Below, in pieces: positions 1 to 8,458 of a DNA stretch of 64,000 nucleotides. Source of the stretch: Burkholderia sp. Bp9142 (lineage in GTDB: Bacteria > Pseudomonadota > Gammaproteobacteria > Burkholderiales > Burkholderiaceae); NCBI RefSeq assembly GCF_003853415.1, contig NZ_QTPP01000022.1, forward strand, positions 1-64,000, written 5' to 3'. Each line of letters begins with the position of its first letter. The first letter of the stretch is position 1. The notes under the pieces were generated by a model. It saw only the letters and a list, made by a program, of their open reading frames with translations, was not told the origin of the DNA and searched no databases. The position numbers and the translations under genes are program-made.

Positions 1-84
1 GCCGGATATAGAGACGCAGCCCATCCTGTCTGTCAGAAACGCAAGAAAGCTGTTGCAAACGGGACGCGTTCATATAGAAACGCA

Positions 85-717
85 ATGAAACGCACTGACG
101 ACGTGTTGCTCGTGATCGACGTGCAGTACGACTTCATGCCGGGCGGCGCACTCGCGGTGCCGGACGGCGACGCGGTCGTGCCCGTGATCAACGCGCTCGC
201 GCAACGCTTCGACCAGGTCGTGCTGACGCAGGACTGGCACCCGCGCGAGCACGTGTCGTTCGCGGCCAACCACCCGGGGCGCGAGCCGTTCTCGACGCTC
301 GCGTTGCCATACGGCGAGCAGGTGCTGTGGCCCGTGCACTGCGTGCAGGACACCGACGGCGCGGCGCTGCATCGCGACCTCGACATCCCGCATGCGAGGC
401 TCGTGATCCGCAAGGGCGGCGACGCGCAGGTCGACAGCTATTCCGCGTTCGTCGAAGCCGATCGCACGACGCGCACGGGGCTCGCCGGCTATCTGCGCGA
501 GCTCGGTGCGAAGCGCGTGTGGTGTTGCGGGCTCGCGACCGACTATTGCGTCGCATGGTCCGCGCTCGATGCGCGCGCGGCCGGCTTCGAGGCCGCCGTG
601 ATCAACGATGCATGCCGTGCGATCGACCTGAACGGGTCGCTCGCGCATGCATGGCAACAGATGCAGGCGGCGGGCGTCGCGCATGTGACGTCCGCGGGCG
701 CACGCCCGGCGGCGTAG
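85..717 (+). CDS. pncA: Nicotinamidase (PncA)
   Basis: Hydrolyses nicotinamide to nicotinate and ammonia in the cytoplasm for the NAD salvage (Preiss-Handler) route. The 210-residue protein has the isochorismatase fold with a complete nicotinamidase active site: D12 in IDVQYDF, K110 and C155 (ATDYC) form the catalytic triad, and D50/H52 (QDWHP) with H85 match the metal-binding set. Its length fits the family (about 200-215). The start is the first ATG in frame; no clear Shine-Dalgarno is visible before it. It lies 48 bases ahead of the thiolase on the same strand, but nothing shows a shared function. A second isochorismatase-fold enzyme lies at 6712-7242. Confidence 0.93.
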   Translation: MKRTDDVLLVIDVQYDFMPGGALAVPDGDAVVPVINALAQRFDQVVLTQDWHPREHVSFAANHPGREPFSTLALPYGEQVLWPVHCVQDTDGAALHRDLDIPHARLVIRKGGDAQVDSYSAFVEADRTTRTGLAGYLRELGAKRVWCCGLATDYCVAWSALDARAAGFEAAVINDACRAIDLNGSLAHAWQQMQAAGVAHVTSAGARPAA

Positions 718-765
718 CGCATTCCCATCCGATCAGGACATGAAGCAGGACCGAAGGAGACTCGC

Positions 766-1944
766 ATGACCGAAGCCGTAATCGTATCGACCGCACGCAC
801 GCCGCTCGCGAAATCGTGGCGTGGCGCATTCAACATGACGCACGGCGCGACGCTCGGCGGCCACGTGGTCGCGGCCGCGCTCGAACGCGCGAAGCTGGAC
901 CCCGCGCGCATCGAGGACGTGATCATGGGCTGCGCGAACCCCGAAGGCGCGACCGGCGCCAACATCGCGCGGCAGATCGCGCTGCGCGCCGGGCTGCCGG
1001 TGAGCGTGCCGGGGATGACGGTGAACCGTTTCTGCTCGTCCGGGCTGCAGACGATCGCGCTCGCCGCCCAGCGGATCATCGCGGGCGAGGGCGACGTGTA
1101 CGTCGCAGGCGGCGTCGAATCGATCTCGTGCGTGCAGAACGAGATGAACCGGCACATGGTCCAGGAGGGCTGGCTCGTCGAGCACAAGCCCGAGATCTAC
1201 TGGAACATGCTGCAAACGGCCGAGAACGTCGCGAAGCGCTACGGGATCGCGAAGGAGCGGCAGGACAAGTACGGCGTGCGGTCGCAACTGCGGGCGGCGG
1301 CCGCGCAGGAAGCCGGGCTGTTCCGCGACGAGATCGTGCCGATCACCGTACGCGCGGGGATTGCCGACAAGGCGACGGGCCGGCTGTTCACGCAGGACGT
1401 GACGGTGTCGGCCGACGAAGGCATCCGGCCCGACACGACGCTCGAAGGCGTATCGAAGATCCGGTCGGCCGTGCCGGGCGGCGTGATCACCGCGGGCAAC
1501 GCGAGCCAGTTCTCGGACGGTGCGTCGGCGTGCGTGGTGATGAACGCGGATGTCGCGCAGCGCGAAGGGCTGCAGCCGCTCGGCGTGTTCCGCGGGTTCG
1601 CGGTGGCCGGCTGCGAGCCGGACGAAATGGGGATCGGCCCGGTGTTCGCGGTGCCGAAGCTGCTGAAGCAGGCGGGGCTGAAGGTCGACGACATCGGCCT
1701 GTGGGAACTGAACGAGGCATTCGCGGTGCAGGTGCTGTACTGCCGCGACACGCTCGGAATTCCTGACGAGCGCCTGAACGTGAATGGCGGCGCGATCGCC
1801 GTCGGCCATCCGTACGGCGTGTCGGGGGCGCGCCTGACGGGCCATGCACTGATCGAAGGCAAGCGGCGCGGCGTGAAGTACGTGGTCGTCACGATGTGCA
1901 TCGGCGGCGGGCAGGGGGCCGCCGGCCTGTTCGAAATCGTCTGA
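766..1944 (+). CDS. Acetyl-CoA acyltransferase (thiolase), FadA/PcaF type
   Basis: Thiolase that cleaves 3-ketoacyl-CoA with CoA or condenses acyl-CoAs. At 392 residues it has the normal length and all three catalytic elements: nucleophile C90 (NRFCSSG), H348 in GHPYG, and C378 in the C-terminal CIGGGQG. Family members have GHPxG here. AAGGAG precedes the ATG at a good distance. There is no hydratase/dehydrogenase (fadB-like) gene next to it, so the substrate (beta-oxidation or short-chain acetoacetyl-CoA) cannot be told from context. Its sequence is closest in feel to the FadA/FadI-like acetyl-CoA C-acyltransferases common in Burkholderia. Confidence 0.92.
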   Translation: MTEAVIVSTARTPLAKSWRGAFNMTHGATLGGHVVAAALERAKLDPARIEDVIMGCANPEGATGANIARQIALRAGLPVSVPGMTVNRFCSSGLQTIALAAQRIIAGEGDVYVAGGVESISCVQNEMNRHMVQEGWLVEHKPEIYWNMLQTAENVAKRYGIAKERQDKYGVRSQLRAAAAQEAGLFRDEIVPITVRAGIADKATGRLFTQDVTVSADEGIRPDTTLEGVSKIRSAVPGGVITAGNASQFSDGASACVVMNADVAQREGLQPLGVFRGFAVAGCEPDEMGIGPVFAVPKLLKQAGLKVDDIGLWELNEAFAVQVLYCRDTLGIPDERLNVNGGAIAVGHPYGVSGARLTGHALIEGKRRGVKYVVVTMCIGGGQGAAGLFEIV

Positions 1945-2078
1945 TTTTTTGGCGGTGCGACGGTCGCGGCCTCCTTCGGCGGAAGTCGCGCCCGCACGAC
2001 GAATCGGCGGCAGTTGCACGGAATTCGTAAGAATCGGGCGGTAAACGGCGCGGATTCGATGCTGCCGTTTCCCCTTAC

Positions 2079-2106
2079 TTGTCAAACGAATTGCCGCACC
2101 TATACT
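2079..2106 (+). promoter_or_regulatory. Sigma-70 promoter of the diguanylate cyclase gene
   Basis: TTGTCA (2079-2084) and TATACT (2101-2106) are separated by 16 bases, a strong sigma-70 match in otherwise GC-rich DNA. It implies a leader of about 145 nt before the TTG start at 2258. The rest of the gap between the thiolase and this gene (1945-2257) shows no other feature. Confidence 0.75.
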
Positions 2107-2257
2107 TGCTCTGACATTTGCCTTTCGGCGGGATGGGCCAGCGCGTGCGTTGCACCGACGCACGCGACGCGTTTCCGGTAGCCGGCGAAGACGATGCATC
2201 GTGCGTTTCCGGCGCCGCGAACGTTCGAACCACGCAGCAGACCGAACGGGGAACAAA

Positions 2258-3658
2258 TTGAGCACGATCTATGCAGCCGGGGAACCGCCGCGCGTCGTCA
2301 GCGCGGCCGCGAGGCTCTACGCGAAATGCCTGCTGGTCGGATTCGCATTGCTGCCGGCCTATCTGATTGCCTATCTGTGGTTCTTCAGCGACCCGCGCGT
2401 CGTGTTCGAGAGCCACGCATTCCACGAAATCGCGATCGCGGCCGCCACCCTCGAAGGCGCGTTCGTCACCTACGTGACGTGGGTGTGCTACCGGTCGTCC
2501 GGCGAGCCGCTGCTGCGCTGGCTGACACTCGGCTTTCTCGGCTTCGCGATGATCTACGCGCTGCACGGCGTGTTCACCGGAATGGCGCACCACAACATCT
2601 GGCTGTTCCTGCTGTACGGGCCCGCGTCGCGCCTCGTGATGTCGATCCTGCTGCTGACGGGCCTGCTGTCGTACTCGAACGTGCCCGATCGCCCGGAAAA
2701 GCGTACGCGTGCGCGAACCTGGCTGCCGTGGATCGCCTTCTTCATGATCGTCGATGTGGCGGTCGCGTACATCGCCTATTCGCCGGTCGCCGGTGCGCCG
2801 GGCACGCGGTTGTCGATGGAAGGCGGCGCGCTGGTGTTTTCGCTGCTGAACGTCGGCGTGCTGCTCGCACGGCGCATCCGTTCGCCGCTGATGGTGATCT
2901 ACGGCATGTCGATCATGGCGTTCGCGCTGTCGTCGCTCGCGTTCATCCTCGGCAAGCCGTGGAATCACATGTGGTGGCTCGCGCATGCGATCTTCGCGGG
3001 CGGGTTCTTCCTGCTCAGCTATGGCGTCGTGCAGGCGCTGCAGACGACGCGTTCGTTCTCCGCGATCTACAGCCAGGAAGACCTGATGAGCCGGCTGTCA
3101 GAATCGATGGCGCGCACCGAGAGCGCGCTGCAGGAGTTGCGGCGCACGAACCAGAAGCTCGAATACATGGCCGCGACCGATCCGATGACGGGTGCGTCGA
3201 ATCGCCGCCAGTTCATCGCGCAGGTCGAGCGCGAGATCGTGCGCGCGGAGCGCGACGGCACGCCGTTTTGCCTGCTCGCGCTCGATCTCGACAATTTCAA
3301 GAACATCAACGATGCGTACGGGCACCAGATCGGCGACGAGGTGCTGCGCGGCGTCGTGCGCCAGTGTCTCGAGGCGATTCGTCCGGCGGGCGCGCTCGCG
3401 CGGGTCGGCGGCGAGGAGTTCATGGCGCTGTTGCCCGAGATGCCGCTCGAAGGCGCGCGCATGACGGCCGAGCGCGTGCGTTCGTCGATCGCGAGTGCGC
3501 CGTTCGGGCTGGATTTCAAGCGCGTGCAGGTGACGGTCAGCGTCGGCGTCGCGCAGTACGGGGTCGACGGGAGTACGGTCGATACGTTGCTGCGGGCGGT
3601 CGATGAACGGCTGTACCAGGCGAAGCGCGACGGGCGCAATCGCGTGGTCGCGCACTGA
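2258..3658 (+). CDS. Membrane diguanylate cyclase (GGDEF domain)
   Basis: Makes the second messenger cyclic di-GMP from two GTP. The N-terminal half (about residues 20-265) has several hydrophobic membrane segments, followed by a short helical linker and a C-terminal GGDEF domain with the active-site motif GGEEF (ARVGGEEFMAL). The allosteric RxxD inhibitory site expected just upstream is replaced by RPAG, so product inhibition through that site is unlikely. There is no EAL domain. The start is uncertain: no suitable ATG exists, and the TTG at 2258, preceded by GGGGA, removes an arginine-rich stretch that would come from starting at another TTG (2150). It is a single gene with its own promoter; the sensory input is unknown. 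Confidence 0.88.
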   Translation: MSTIYAAGEPPRVVSAAARLYAKCLLVGFALLPAYLIAYLWFFSDPRVVFESHAFHEIAIAAATLEGAFVTYVTWVCYRSSGEPLLRWLTLGFLGFAMIYALHGVFTGMAHHNIWLFLLYGPASRLVMSILLLTGLLSYSNVPDRPEKRTRARTWLPWIAFFMIVDVAVAYIAYSPVAGAPGTRLSMEGGALVFSLLNVGVLLARRIRSPLMVIYGMSIMAFALSSLAFILGKPWNHMWWLAHAIFAGGFFLLSYGVVQALQTTRSFSAIYSQEDLMSRLSESMARTESALQELRRTNQKLEYMAATDPMTGASNRRQFIAQVEREIVRAERDGTPFCLLALDLDNFKNINDAYGHQIGDEVLRGVVRQCLEAIRPAGALARVGGEEFMALLPEMPLEGARMTAERVRSSIASAPFGLDFKRVQVTVSVGVAQYGVDGSTVDTLLRAVDERLYQAKRDGRNRVVAH

Positions 3659-3752
3659 CGAGCGACCGCCGTACGTCCGGTTACGTGGCGTGCGCGGATG
3701 CGACGCAATGGCGCGATGCGACGTACGCCCGGTTCGCGCGCAATCTGAACGA

Positions 3753-3789
3753 GGCCCCGGACGCGAATACGCGTGCCGGGCTTTCGTTT
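3753..3789 (+). terminator. Possible weak terminator after the diguanylate cyclase
   Basis: An imperfect GC-rich hairpin (GCCCCGGACGCG with CGCGTGCCGGGC, loop AATA) is followed by CTTTCGTTT. The T-run is interrupted, so termination would be weak. Confidence 0.35.
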
Positions 3790-3803
3790 GACTGGCAGGT
3801 CAT

Positions 3804-5945
3804 CTATCGCGACGCAATGGCCGCCGCCTTCCCGGGCTGAGCATCCTTCATCCGCTGTGACGCCTGCCACCAGTACTTGCCCGCGCGCAGTTGCGGATCG
3901 CGGATCGCGAGATACGTCGTGCTCCACAGCTGCGCCGCGTTGGCCTCGGTCGCATCCGCGCTGCGCGTGCCGAATGCATCGGTCTGGTACTTGCCGTTGG
4001 CGTATGACCAGGTCCACATCTCGGACGTGCGCATGTCGCGTCCGTTCGAGATCACCTGCCAGATCGTCTGCCGTGCCTGCGTCAGCAGCGTGCGCGTCGT
4101 GTCCGACAGGTCCTGGCGCGCGATCTGGCGATTGAGCCCGGCGACCCACATCGCCTGCTGCCATGACCAGATCACCGTGCCGTGATACGCGGAACTCGTG
4201 AATGTCGGCCACAGGGCCTGGCTCGCATAGGCGGGGTTCGCGATCAGCATCCCGACATCGGTGACGAGCCCGGTCGGGAACGGCCGCGTGACGTCGGCGA
4301 CGATCCGCTGGAGCTCGTCGTCCGGCGGCGTGCCGAACAGCAGTGCGAAGCCGCCGTCGGAATTCATCACCGGGATCGGCGTGCCCTGCTGGTCGAGCGA
4401 CAGCGCGTAGAACGTCAGCGGCGCGCTCGGCGCGGTGCCGGCCGGCACGCCGGCGGACGGCGCATAGGTCGACACGTCGGTCGCCGCCTGCGCGGCCGGC
4501 ACGCTCACCTGGAACAGCGGCGGCGCCTGCTGCTCCCAGGTGGCTGCTTCGGTCGCCGTGTTCGCGAGCGTCGCCCGTTGCCCGGCGTCCAGGTACGGAT
4601 CGAGCAGGCCGCGCGCGAGGAACGCGTTCGCCGCGCGCAGCGCGGCCGGCACGAGTACCGCATTCACGTCGTACGGGTAGACGCCGCCGCCGAGCCCGTC
4701 GGTGCTGTCGCGCCAGTTGCCGACGATCTCGCCGGGCCGCAGGTGGATCAGGTTCGCCACCGACGGCTGTTGTGCGAACGGCTGCGCGGTCGCCGCGACG
4801 TGCAGCAGGTTGACGACGAGCCGGCTGCCGTTGGTCTGGCCGTCGCTGCCGCGTTGTGAGAGATAGGCGGCCGCGCGCGCCTGGCCGCGCGTGTCGTCGA
4901 TCAGCCAGGCCGCCGCGATCGGCGCGAGCAGGTAGTCGCTGTCGATCATCTTGTAGTCGTAGGTCGGCGTCGCATCGTTCGGCCGGCCGTTCCTTGCGTT
5001 GTCGACCAGCGCGAATTCGCCGATGCCTTCCTCGTGCGCGACCTTGCCGTCGCTCGACAGGCGGTTCAGCACCGACGTCAGGCCGGCCTCGATCGCCGCC
5101 GGCTCGAGCACCGGCATCAGCATGCGCACGGAGATCAGCGTGTCGCGGCCGAAATAGGTGTCGTACTGCCACGAGCCGGCCAGCAGCTTGTCGTGGAAGC
5201 TCAGGAATTCGAGCACGTTCTGGCTGACCGGGTCGGGGTTCGCGGCCGGCGCGAGCAGGTCGGCGCGCGTGATCGGCGACAACGGCGTCTCGCCCGACAG
5301 CGCGTCGACATGCAGTTTCAGCGTGCGTGTGCCGGCCGCCGCGCGCAGCACGAGCTTGCCGCCGGCGGCCGTCGCGATGCTGCCGCCGTCGCGCAGCGTG
5401 ACGCGCAGCGCGTAGCCGGGGGCGCCGTCGATCCGGTCGCGCCGCCATTGCGCGGCGCCGCCCTGGACCGTCGCGGCGGTGACGATCTCCGGCGGAATCG
5501 TCGCACCGCCGTTGAAGTCGCGCAGGAAGCGCACGTTGCTGAGCAGGCCCTGGCGGATCGTCAGCGTGTCGGTGTCGACCGACACGTCGGCGCCGATGCC
5601 GTGCAGCGGACGACCGTGGGTGTCGGGCGCCGACAGTGCGGACGGCGGCGTGTCGAGACTCCAGTTCACCGGCTGCGCGGTATCGTCGAACCACAGCCCG
5701 GTGCCGCTGTTGCCGGCCGGAAACACCACGAGCAGGCGCGGTTTCGTCGACGAACGCACCAGCAGATGCGCGGCGACCTGGTCCTGCCGGTAGAACGCAT
5801 TGATCTGGCCGCCGGTGTCCATGCGGAACGACAGCGCGGCCTGGTTCGACGGCGGGCTGCCCGACCGGACGTCATCGTCGTTGCAGGCCGCGAGCAGGCC
5901 GGCGCAGACGAATCCCGTACACAGCGACTTCGCGAAGCGATGCAT
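3804..5945 (-). CDS. Lipoprotein with (alpha/alpha)6 glycosidase domain, glycogen-debranching-like
   Basis: A 713-residue exported lipoprotein: the signal peptide ends in the lipobox LLAAC with lipidated C21. Residues from about 240 onward resemble the six-hairpin glycosidases of the glucoamylase/GDE type, with FGRDTLISVRM, GNWRDSTDGLGGG and a late SSAYHGTVIWSWQQ segment. The N-terminal 200 residues look like a beta-rich domain. The family suggests hydrolysis of alpha-glucans or related glycans at the cell envelope, but the substrate is not shown by the sequence and no transport or other sugar genes lie nearby. GGAGGG sits just upstream of the ATG. It is a single gene, convergent with the diguanylate cyclase. 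Confidence 0.75.
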   Translation of the reverse strand: MHRFAKSLCTGFVCAGLLAACNDDDVRSGSPPSNQAALSFRMDTGGQINAFYRQDQVAAHLLVRSSTKPRLLVVFPAGNSGTGLWFDDTAQPVNWSLDTPPSALSAPDTHGRPLHGIGADVSVDTDTLTIRQGLLSNVRFLRDFNGGATIPPEIVTAATVQGGAAQWRRDRIDGAPGYALRVTLRDGGSIATAAGGKLVLRAAAGTRTLKLHVDALSGETPLSPITRADLLAPAANPDPVSQNVLEFLSFHDKLLAGSWQYDTYFGRDTLISVRMLMPVLEPAAIEAGLTSVLNRLSSDGKVAHEEGIGEFALVDNARNGRPNDATPTYDYKMIDSDYLLAPIAAAWLIDDTRGQARAAAYLSQRGSDGQTNGSRLVVNLLHVAATAQPFAQQPSVANLIHLRPGEIVGNWRDSTDGLGGGVYPYDVNAVLVPAALRAANAFLARGLLDPYLDAGQRATLANTATEAATWEQQAPPLFQVSVPAAQAATDVSTYAPSAGVPAGTAPSAPLTFYALSLDQQGTPIPVMNSDGGFALLFGTPPDDELQRIVADVTRPFPTGLVTDVGMLIANPAYASQALWPTFTSSAYHGTVIWSWQQAMWVAGLNRQIARQDLSDTTRTLLTQARQTIWQVISNGRDMRTSEMWTWSYANGKYQTDAFGTRSADATEANAAQLWSTTYLAIRDPQLRAGKYWWQASQRMKDAQPGKAAAIASR

Positions 5946-6711
5946 GTCATGTCCCTCCAGATGACTGGCGATTTATTATGAGAATGATCGAATCAGCGGG
6001 CGCTCGGCCTGCTTCGTCCGGTGCGGCGGCATTCGGAGGAATGCGCGATTTAATCCGGACGTGATGCGGGGCGAATTGGGCGGAATAACCGGCGGGCGGT
6101 TAAATACCGGAATTGAAAAGCAAAAGGACACTCCGCCCCGGTGAGGCATGAATGACTTCTTCCACAGACGTTACGGCATGGCGCCGGGAGGAAACTCGCA
6201 CGCAGCGGTGGAAAATGGAACGTAAGCAGCCGTAGGGGATTCTAAAGTTCGGATAAAGCCAAAGTCAATAATGAAATTGAAAACTATCGGATAATCGCTT
6301 GAAAAGTGGATGCAATTATTGCCTGATTCATCGGTAAAATGTTCGAATCTGGATGAATTGAAAATAATCGAATTTGAAATGCGACGAAAATCGATCGGCA
6401 ATGGATGTCGATATGGGCGATTTGCCGGTGCTTGCCGGGCGGTTGAACCGACGGTGGCGGATTCGGTGAATTCGACGCGGCAGGCGAGCGAGCAATTGGC
6501 GTTCCCGCAAGGGGGCCGAGTGCGGCCGCGCGATGCCGCTTTCGAGTTCCGGCGCCGAACCGCAGTGCCCGCGATTCCCCCGTCGGAGCCGACAAATTTG
6601 GTAGGCTTGGAGGGTTGTTCCGCGTTCGATTTCGGTCCCTCGCGAACCCGGGCGTTTCATCGACGGTCGACGGTGGCCGAGGTCGCCTTTGCATCATTTT
6701 GGAGAGTGCGC
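5946..6711. other. Gene-free gap with an AT-rich segment
   Basis: No convincing gene is seen here. About 6100-6420 is clearly richer in A/T than anything else in the window. Near the minus-strand lipoprotein gene, 5978-5988 reads ATGAGAATGAT, similar to half of a Fur box, and CATAAT on the minus strand could be its -10. The reading frame of the downstream hydrolase stays open back to 6310, but its predicted residues look like chance translation. Confidence 0.6.
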
Positions 6712-7242
6712 GTGCTGCACGTACCCGACGATTCAGTACTCGTATTGGTCGATTTTCAGACCCGACTGATGCCGGCGATCCACGACGGGGCGCTTGTCGT
6801 GGCGCAGGCCGTTCGACTCGGCCGTATGGCGCGGATATTCGAGGTGCCGGTCATTGGCACCGAGCAGAGTCCGCTCCGGCTCGGCGAGAACGTGTCGGAC
6901 ATCAAGGGGTTGTGCTCGGACACCGTGGCCAAGGACCATTTCGACGCGTGCGCGGATGGCCTGGCCGATGCGCTTCCGGCCGCACGCAACAATGTCATCG
7001 TTGCCGGTTGCGAGGCACACGTCTGCGTGTTGCAGACGGCCTTCGGCCTGTTGTGCCGCGGCCGTAAGGTCACGCTGGTCAGCGACGCCGTGGGCTCCCG
7101 CAAAACGGTGGATCGGGATGCGGCGATCGGCAGGCTCGCGGCGAAGGGCGTCGAGATTGCGACCGTCGAGATGATCGGGTTCGAATGGCTCGGGTCCAGT
7201 CGGCATCCGCGTTTTCGCGACGCGCTGCAACTGATCAAGTGA
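6712..7242 (+). CDS. Isochorismatase-family (YcaC-like) cysteine hydrolase
   Basis: A 176-residue cytoplasmic hydrolase of the isochorismatase fold. The catalytic triad is visible: Asp in LVLVDFQTRL, Lys in AKDHFD and Cys in the EAHVCVLQTA motif, which is the pattern of the YcaC-like branch rather than of true isochorismatase or nicotinamidase. The natural substrate of this branch is generally unknown. I chose the GTG at 6712 because GGAGAG lies at 6701-6706, an ideal distance, and the isochorismatase domain begins right after it. It stands alone behind an AT-rich gap and is followed by another gap. Confidence 0.85.
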   Translation: MLHVPDDSVLVLVDFQTRLMPAIHDGALVVAQAVRLGRMARIFEVPVIGTEQSPLRLGENVSDIKGLCSDTVAKDHFDACADGLADALPAARNNVIVAGCEAHVCVLQTAFGLLCRGRKVTLVSDAVGSRKTVDRDAAIGRLAAKGVEIATVEMIGFEWLGSSRHPRFRDALQLIK

Positions 7243-7556
7243 ATCACGGCGTCCGGGCGCGGCCCGGAACGCCACGCCTGCAACCCGGCAGGCGAACCTC
7301 GGGATGCCGTCCGTTGGCGCAGGCAAGTCTGGCAGGCCGGTGCCAGTGCTCGCGAACGGGAGCCTGGCAGCGGCGAGAGAGGTGGAGAAAAAGCGGGCAT
7401 CGCCGTCGCAGGTGTGAAATGATGCCCGTTTCGATATCCGCTTTCCCGTGGCCGGCGGCGCTTGCCGGCGCGCACGCATGGCGGGGCAGCGGAACATCCA
7501 TGAACGGCAAGGGTTTGGGCCGGAATGGCCAATCAACACGCACTGGAGCAAACGAA
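7243..7556. other. Intergenic region with two hairpins, no gene
   Basis: No supported gene. An imperfect hairpin (GGCGTCCGGGC with GCCCGGAACGCC, about 7248-7275) directly follows the hydrolase stop. A second one lies at 7394-7428. Neither has a strong T-run. Confidence 0.6.
7394..7431. terminator. Possible weak terminator or leader hairpin
   Basis: CGGGCATC (7394-7401) pairs with GATGCCCG (7421-7428), with AAAAA before and TTT after. It could terminate in either direction or be a leader structure for the Dabb gene 130 bases downstream. The long loop and short T-run make the call weak. Confidence 0.35.
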
Positions 7557-7874
7557 GTGATCAGACATATTGTGATGTGGAAGCTGAAGGAATCGGCCGA
7601 AGGCGGCACGCGCGCGCAGAACGCGCTGAAGCTGAAGGAAAAGCTCGAAGGCTGCCGCGACCTCGTGCCGGGCATCCTGCAGCTCGACGTCGGCATCGCG
7701 ACGCCGGGGCTCGAAGCAACGTCGGACGTCGTGCTCGTGTCCGATTTCACGGACCAGGCCGCGCTCGATGCCTACCAGGTACACCCGGTTCACCAGGAAG
7801 TGAAGAAATTCATCGTCGCGGTGGCCGAATCGCGCCAGTGCGTCGACTATCTCTCGGAAAGCGCGGCACGATGA
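7557..7874 (+). CDS. Dabb (stress-responsive A/B barrel) domain protein
   Basis: A 105-residue protein that is entirely one Dabb domain: it begins IRHIVMWKLKE and ends with the typical YQVHPVHQEVKKF segment. Such proteins are small dimeric alpha+beta barrels; some are enzymes of aromatic or polyketide metabolism, others have no known function. The start is a GTG with GGAG (7545-7548) ahead of it; no suitable ATG is near. The stop codon overlaps the start of the thioesterase gene by four bases (ATGA), so the two are translationally coupled. Confidence 0.85.
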   Translation: MIRHIVMWKLKESAEGGTRAQNALKLKEKLEGCRDLVPGILQLDVGIATPGLEATSDVVLVSDFTDQAALDAYQVHPVHQEVKKFIVAVAESRQCVDYLSESAAR

Positions 7875-8350
7875 GCGACGCGGCATCCCCGACGGACGGC
7901 CCGTCGATCGAAAGCCCGTTCGTCGATCTGCTCGGCGTGCGGCTCGTGTCCGCGAAGGATGGTGCGAGCGAGATCGTGCTGCCGCTCGACGAGCGGCACA
8001 TGAATACGTGGAGCATCGCGCACGGCGGCGTGACGATGACGCTGTCGGACATCGCGCTCGCGATGGCCGCGCGCAGCCTGACCGACGACGGCGTCGGCGT
8101 CGTCACGGTCGAGATGAAGGTGAACTTCATGCAGCCGGGGCGCGGCGAGTTGCGCGCGTACGGACGCGTGATGCATCGTTCGACGACGATGGCGTACTGC
8201 GAGGGCGAAGTGCGCGACAGCGACGGCAACTTCGTCGCGAAGGCGCTCGGCACGTTCAAGTACATGCGGCGGCTTGCAGTGGGCCGCGACATCAAGCGAC
8301 AACGCACGCGCACGGCGCCGGGTGTCCAGCCGGGCCCGAGCGACGCGTAA
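7871..8350 (+). CDS. PaaI-type hotdog thioesterase
   Basis: A 159-residue acyl-CoA thioesterase of the hotdog fold. The PaaI-family signature is present as SIAHGGVTMTLSDIA, with H51-G52 and D60 in the positions used for catalysis. The start overlaps the preceding Dabb gene by four bases. The last 20 or so residues form a basic tail not typical of the core fold. It probably removes CoA from an aromatic or other acyl-CoA; the exact substrate cannot be inferred. Confidence 0.87.
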   Translation: MSDAASPTDGPSIESPFVDLLGVRLVSAKDGASEIVLPLDERHMNTWSIAHGGVTMTLSDIALAMAARSLTDDGVGVVTVEMKVNFMQPGRGELRAYGRVMHRSTTMAYCEGEVRDSDGNFVAKALGTFKYMRRLAVGRDIKRQRTRTAPGVQPGPSDA

Positions 8351-8363
8351 GCGCCGGAACGCG

Positions 8364-8396
8364 CGGCCCTGCCTGGTCAAGGGCAGGGCCGTTTCG
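8364..8396 (+). terminator. Terminator-like hairpin after the thioesterase
   Basis: A 10-bp GC stem (CGGCCCTGCC at 8364-8373 with GGCAGGGCCG at 8382-8391) is followed by TTTCGT. The stem is strong but the T-run short, so read-through to the oxidoreductase is possible. Confidence 0.55.
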
Positions 8397-8458
8397 TCGT
8401 GCGGCACGGTTTCGCAACGGGATGGCGATACGGCGCGAATGAAGCCAGGGAGGCAGCA

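Noticed and set aside
2150..2257. Earlier TTG start for the diguanylate cyclase
   Set aside because: It would add an arginine-rich stretch before the first membrane segments, and the TTG at 2258 has a better ribosome site.
3067..5694. Long minus-strand frame of 875 codons across two genes
   Set aside because: It runs antisense to the GGDEF gene and in another frame of the glycosidase gene; arginine-rich composition is typical of shadow frames in high-GC DNA.
6310..6711. N-terminal extension of the YcaC-like hydrolase by 134 codons
   Set aside because: A good ribosome site (GGAGAG) sits just before the GTG at 6712, the domain begins there, and the upstream residues look like chance translation of an AT-rich gap.
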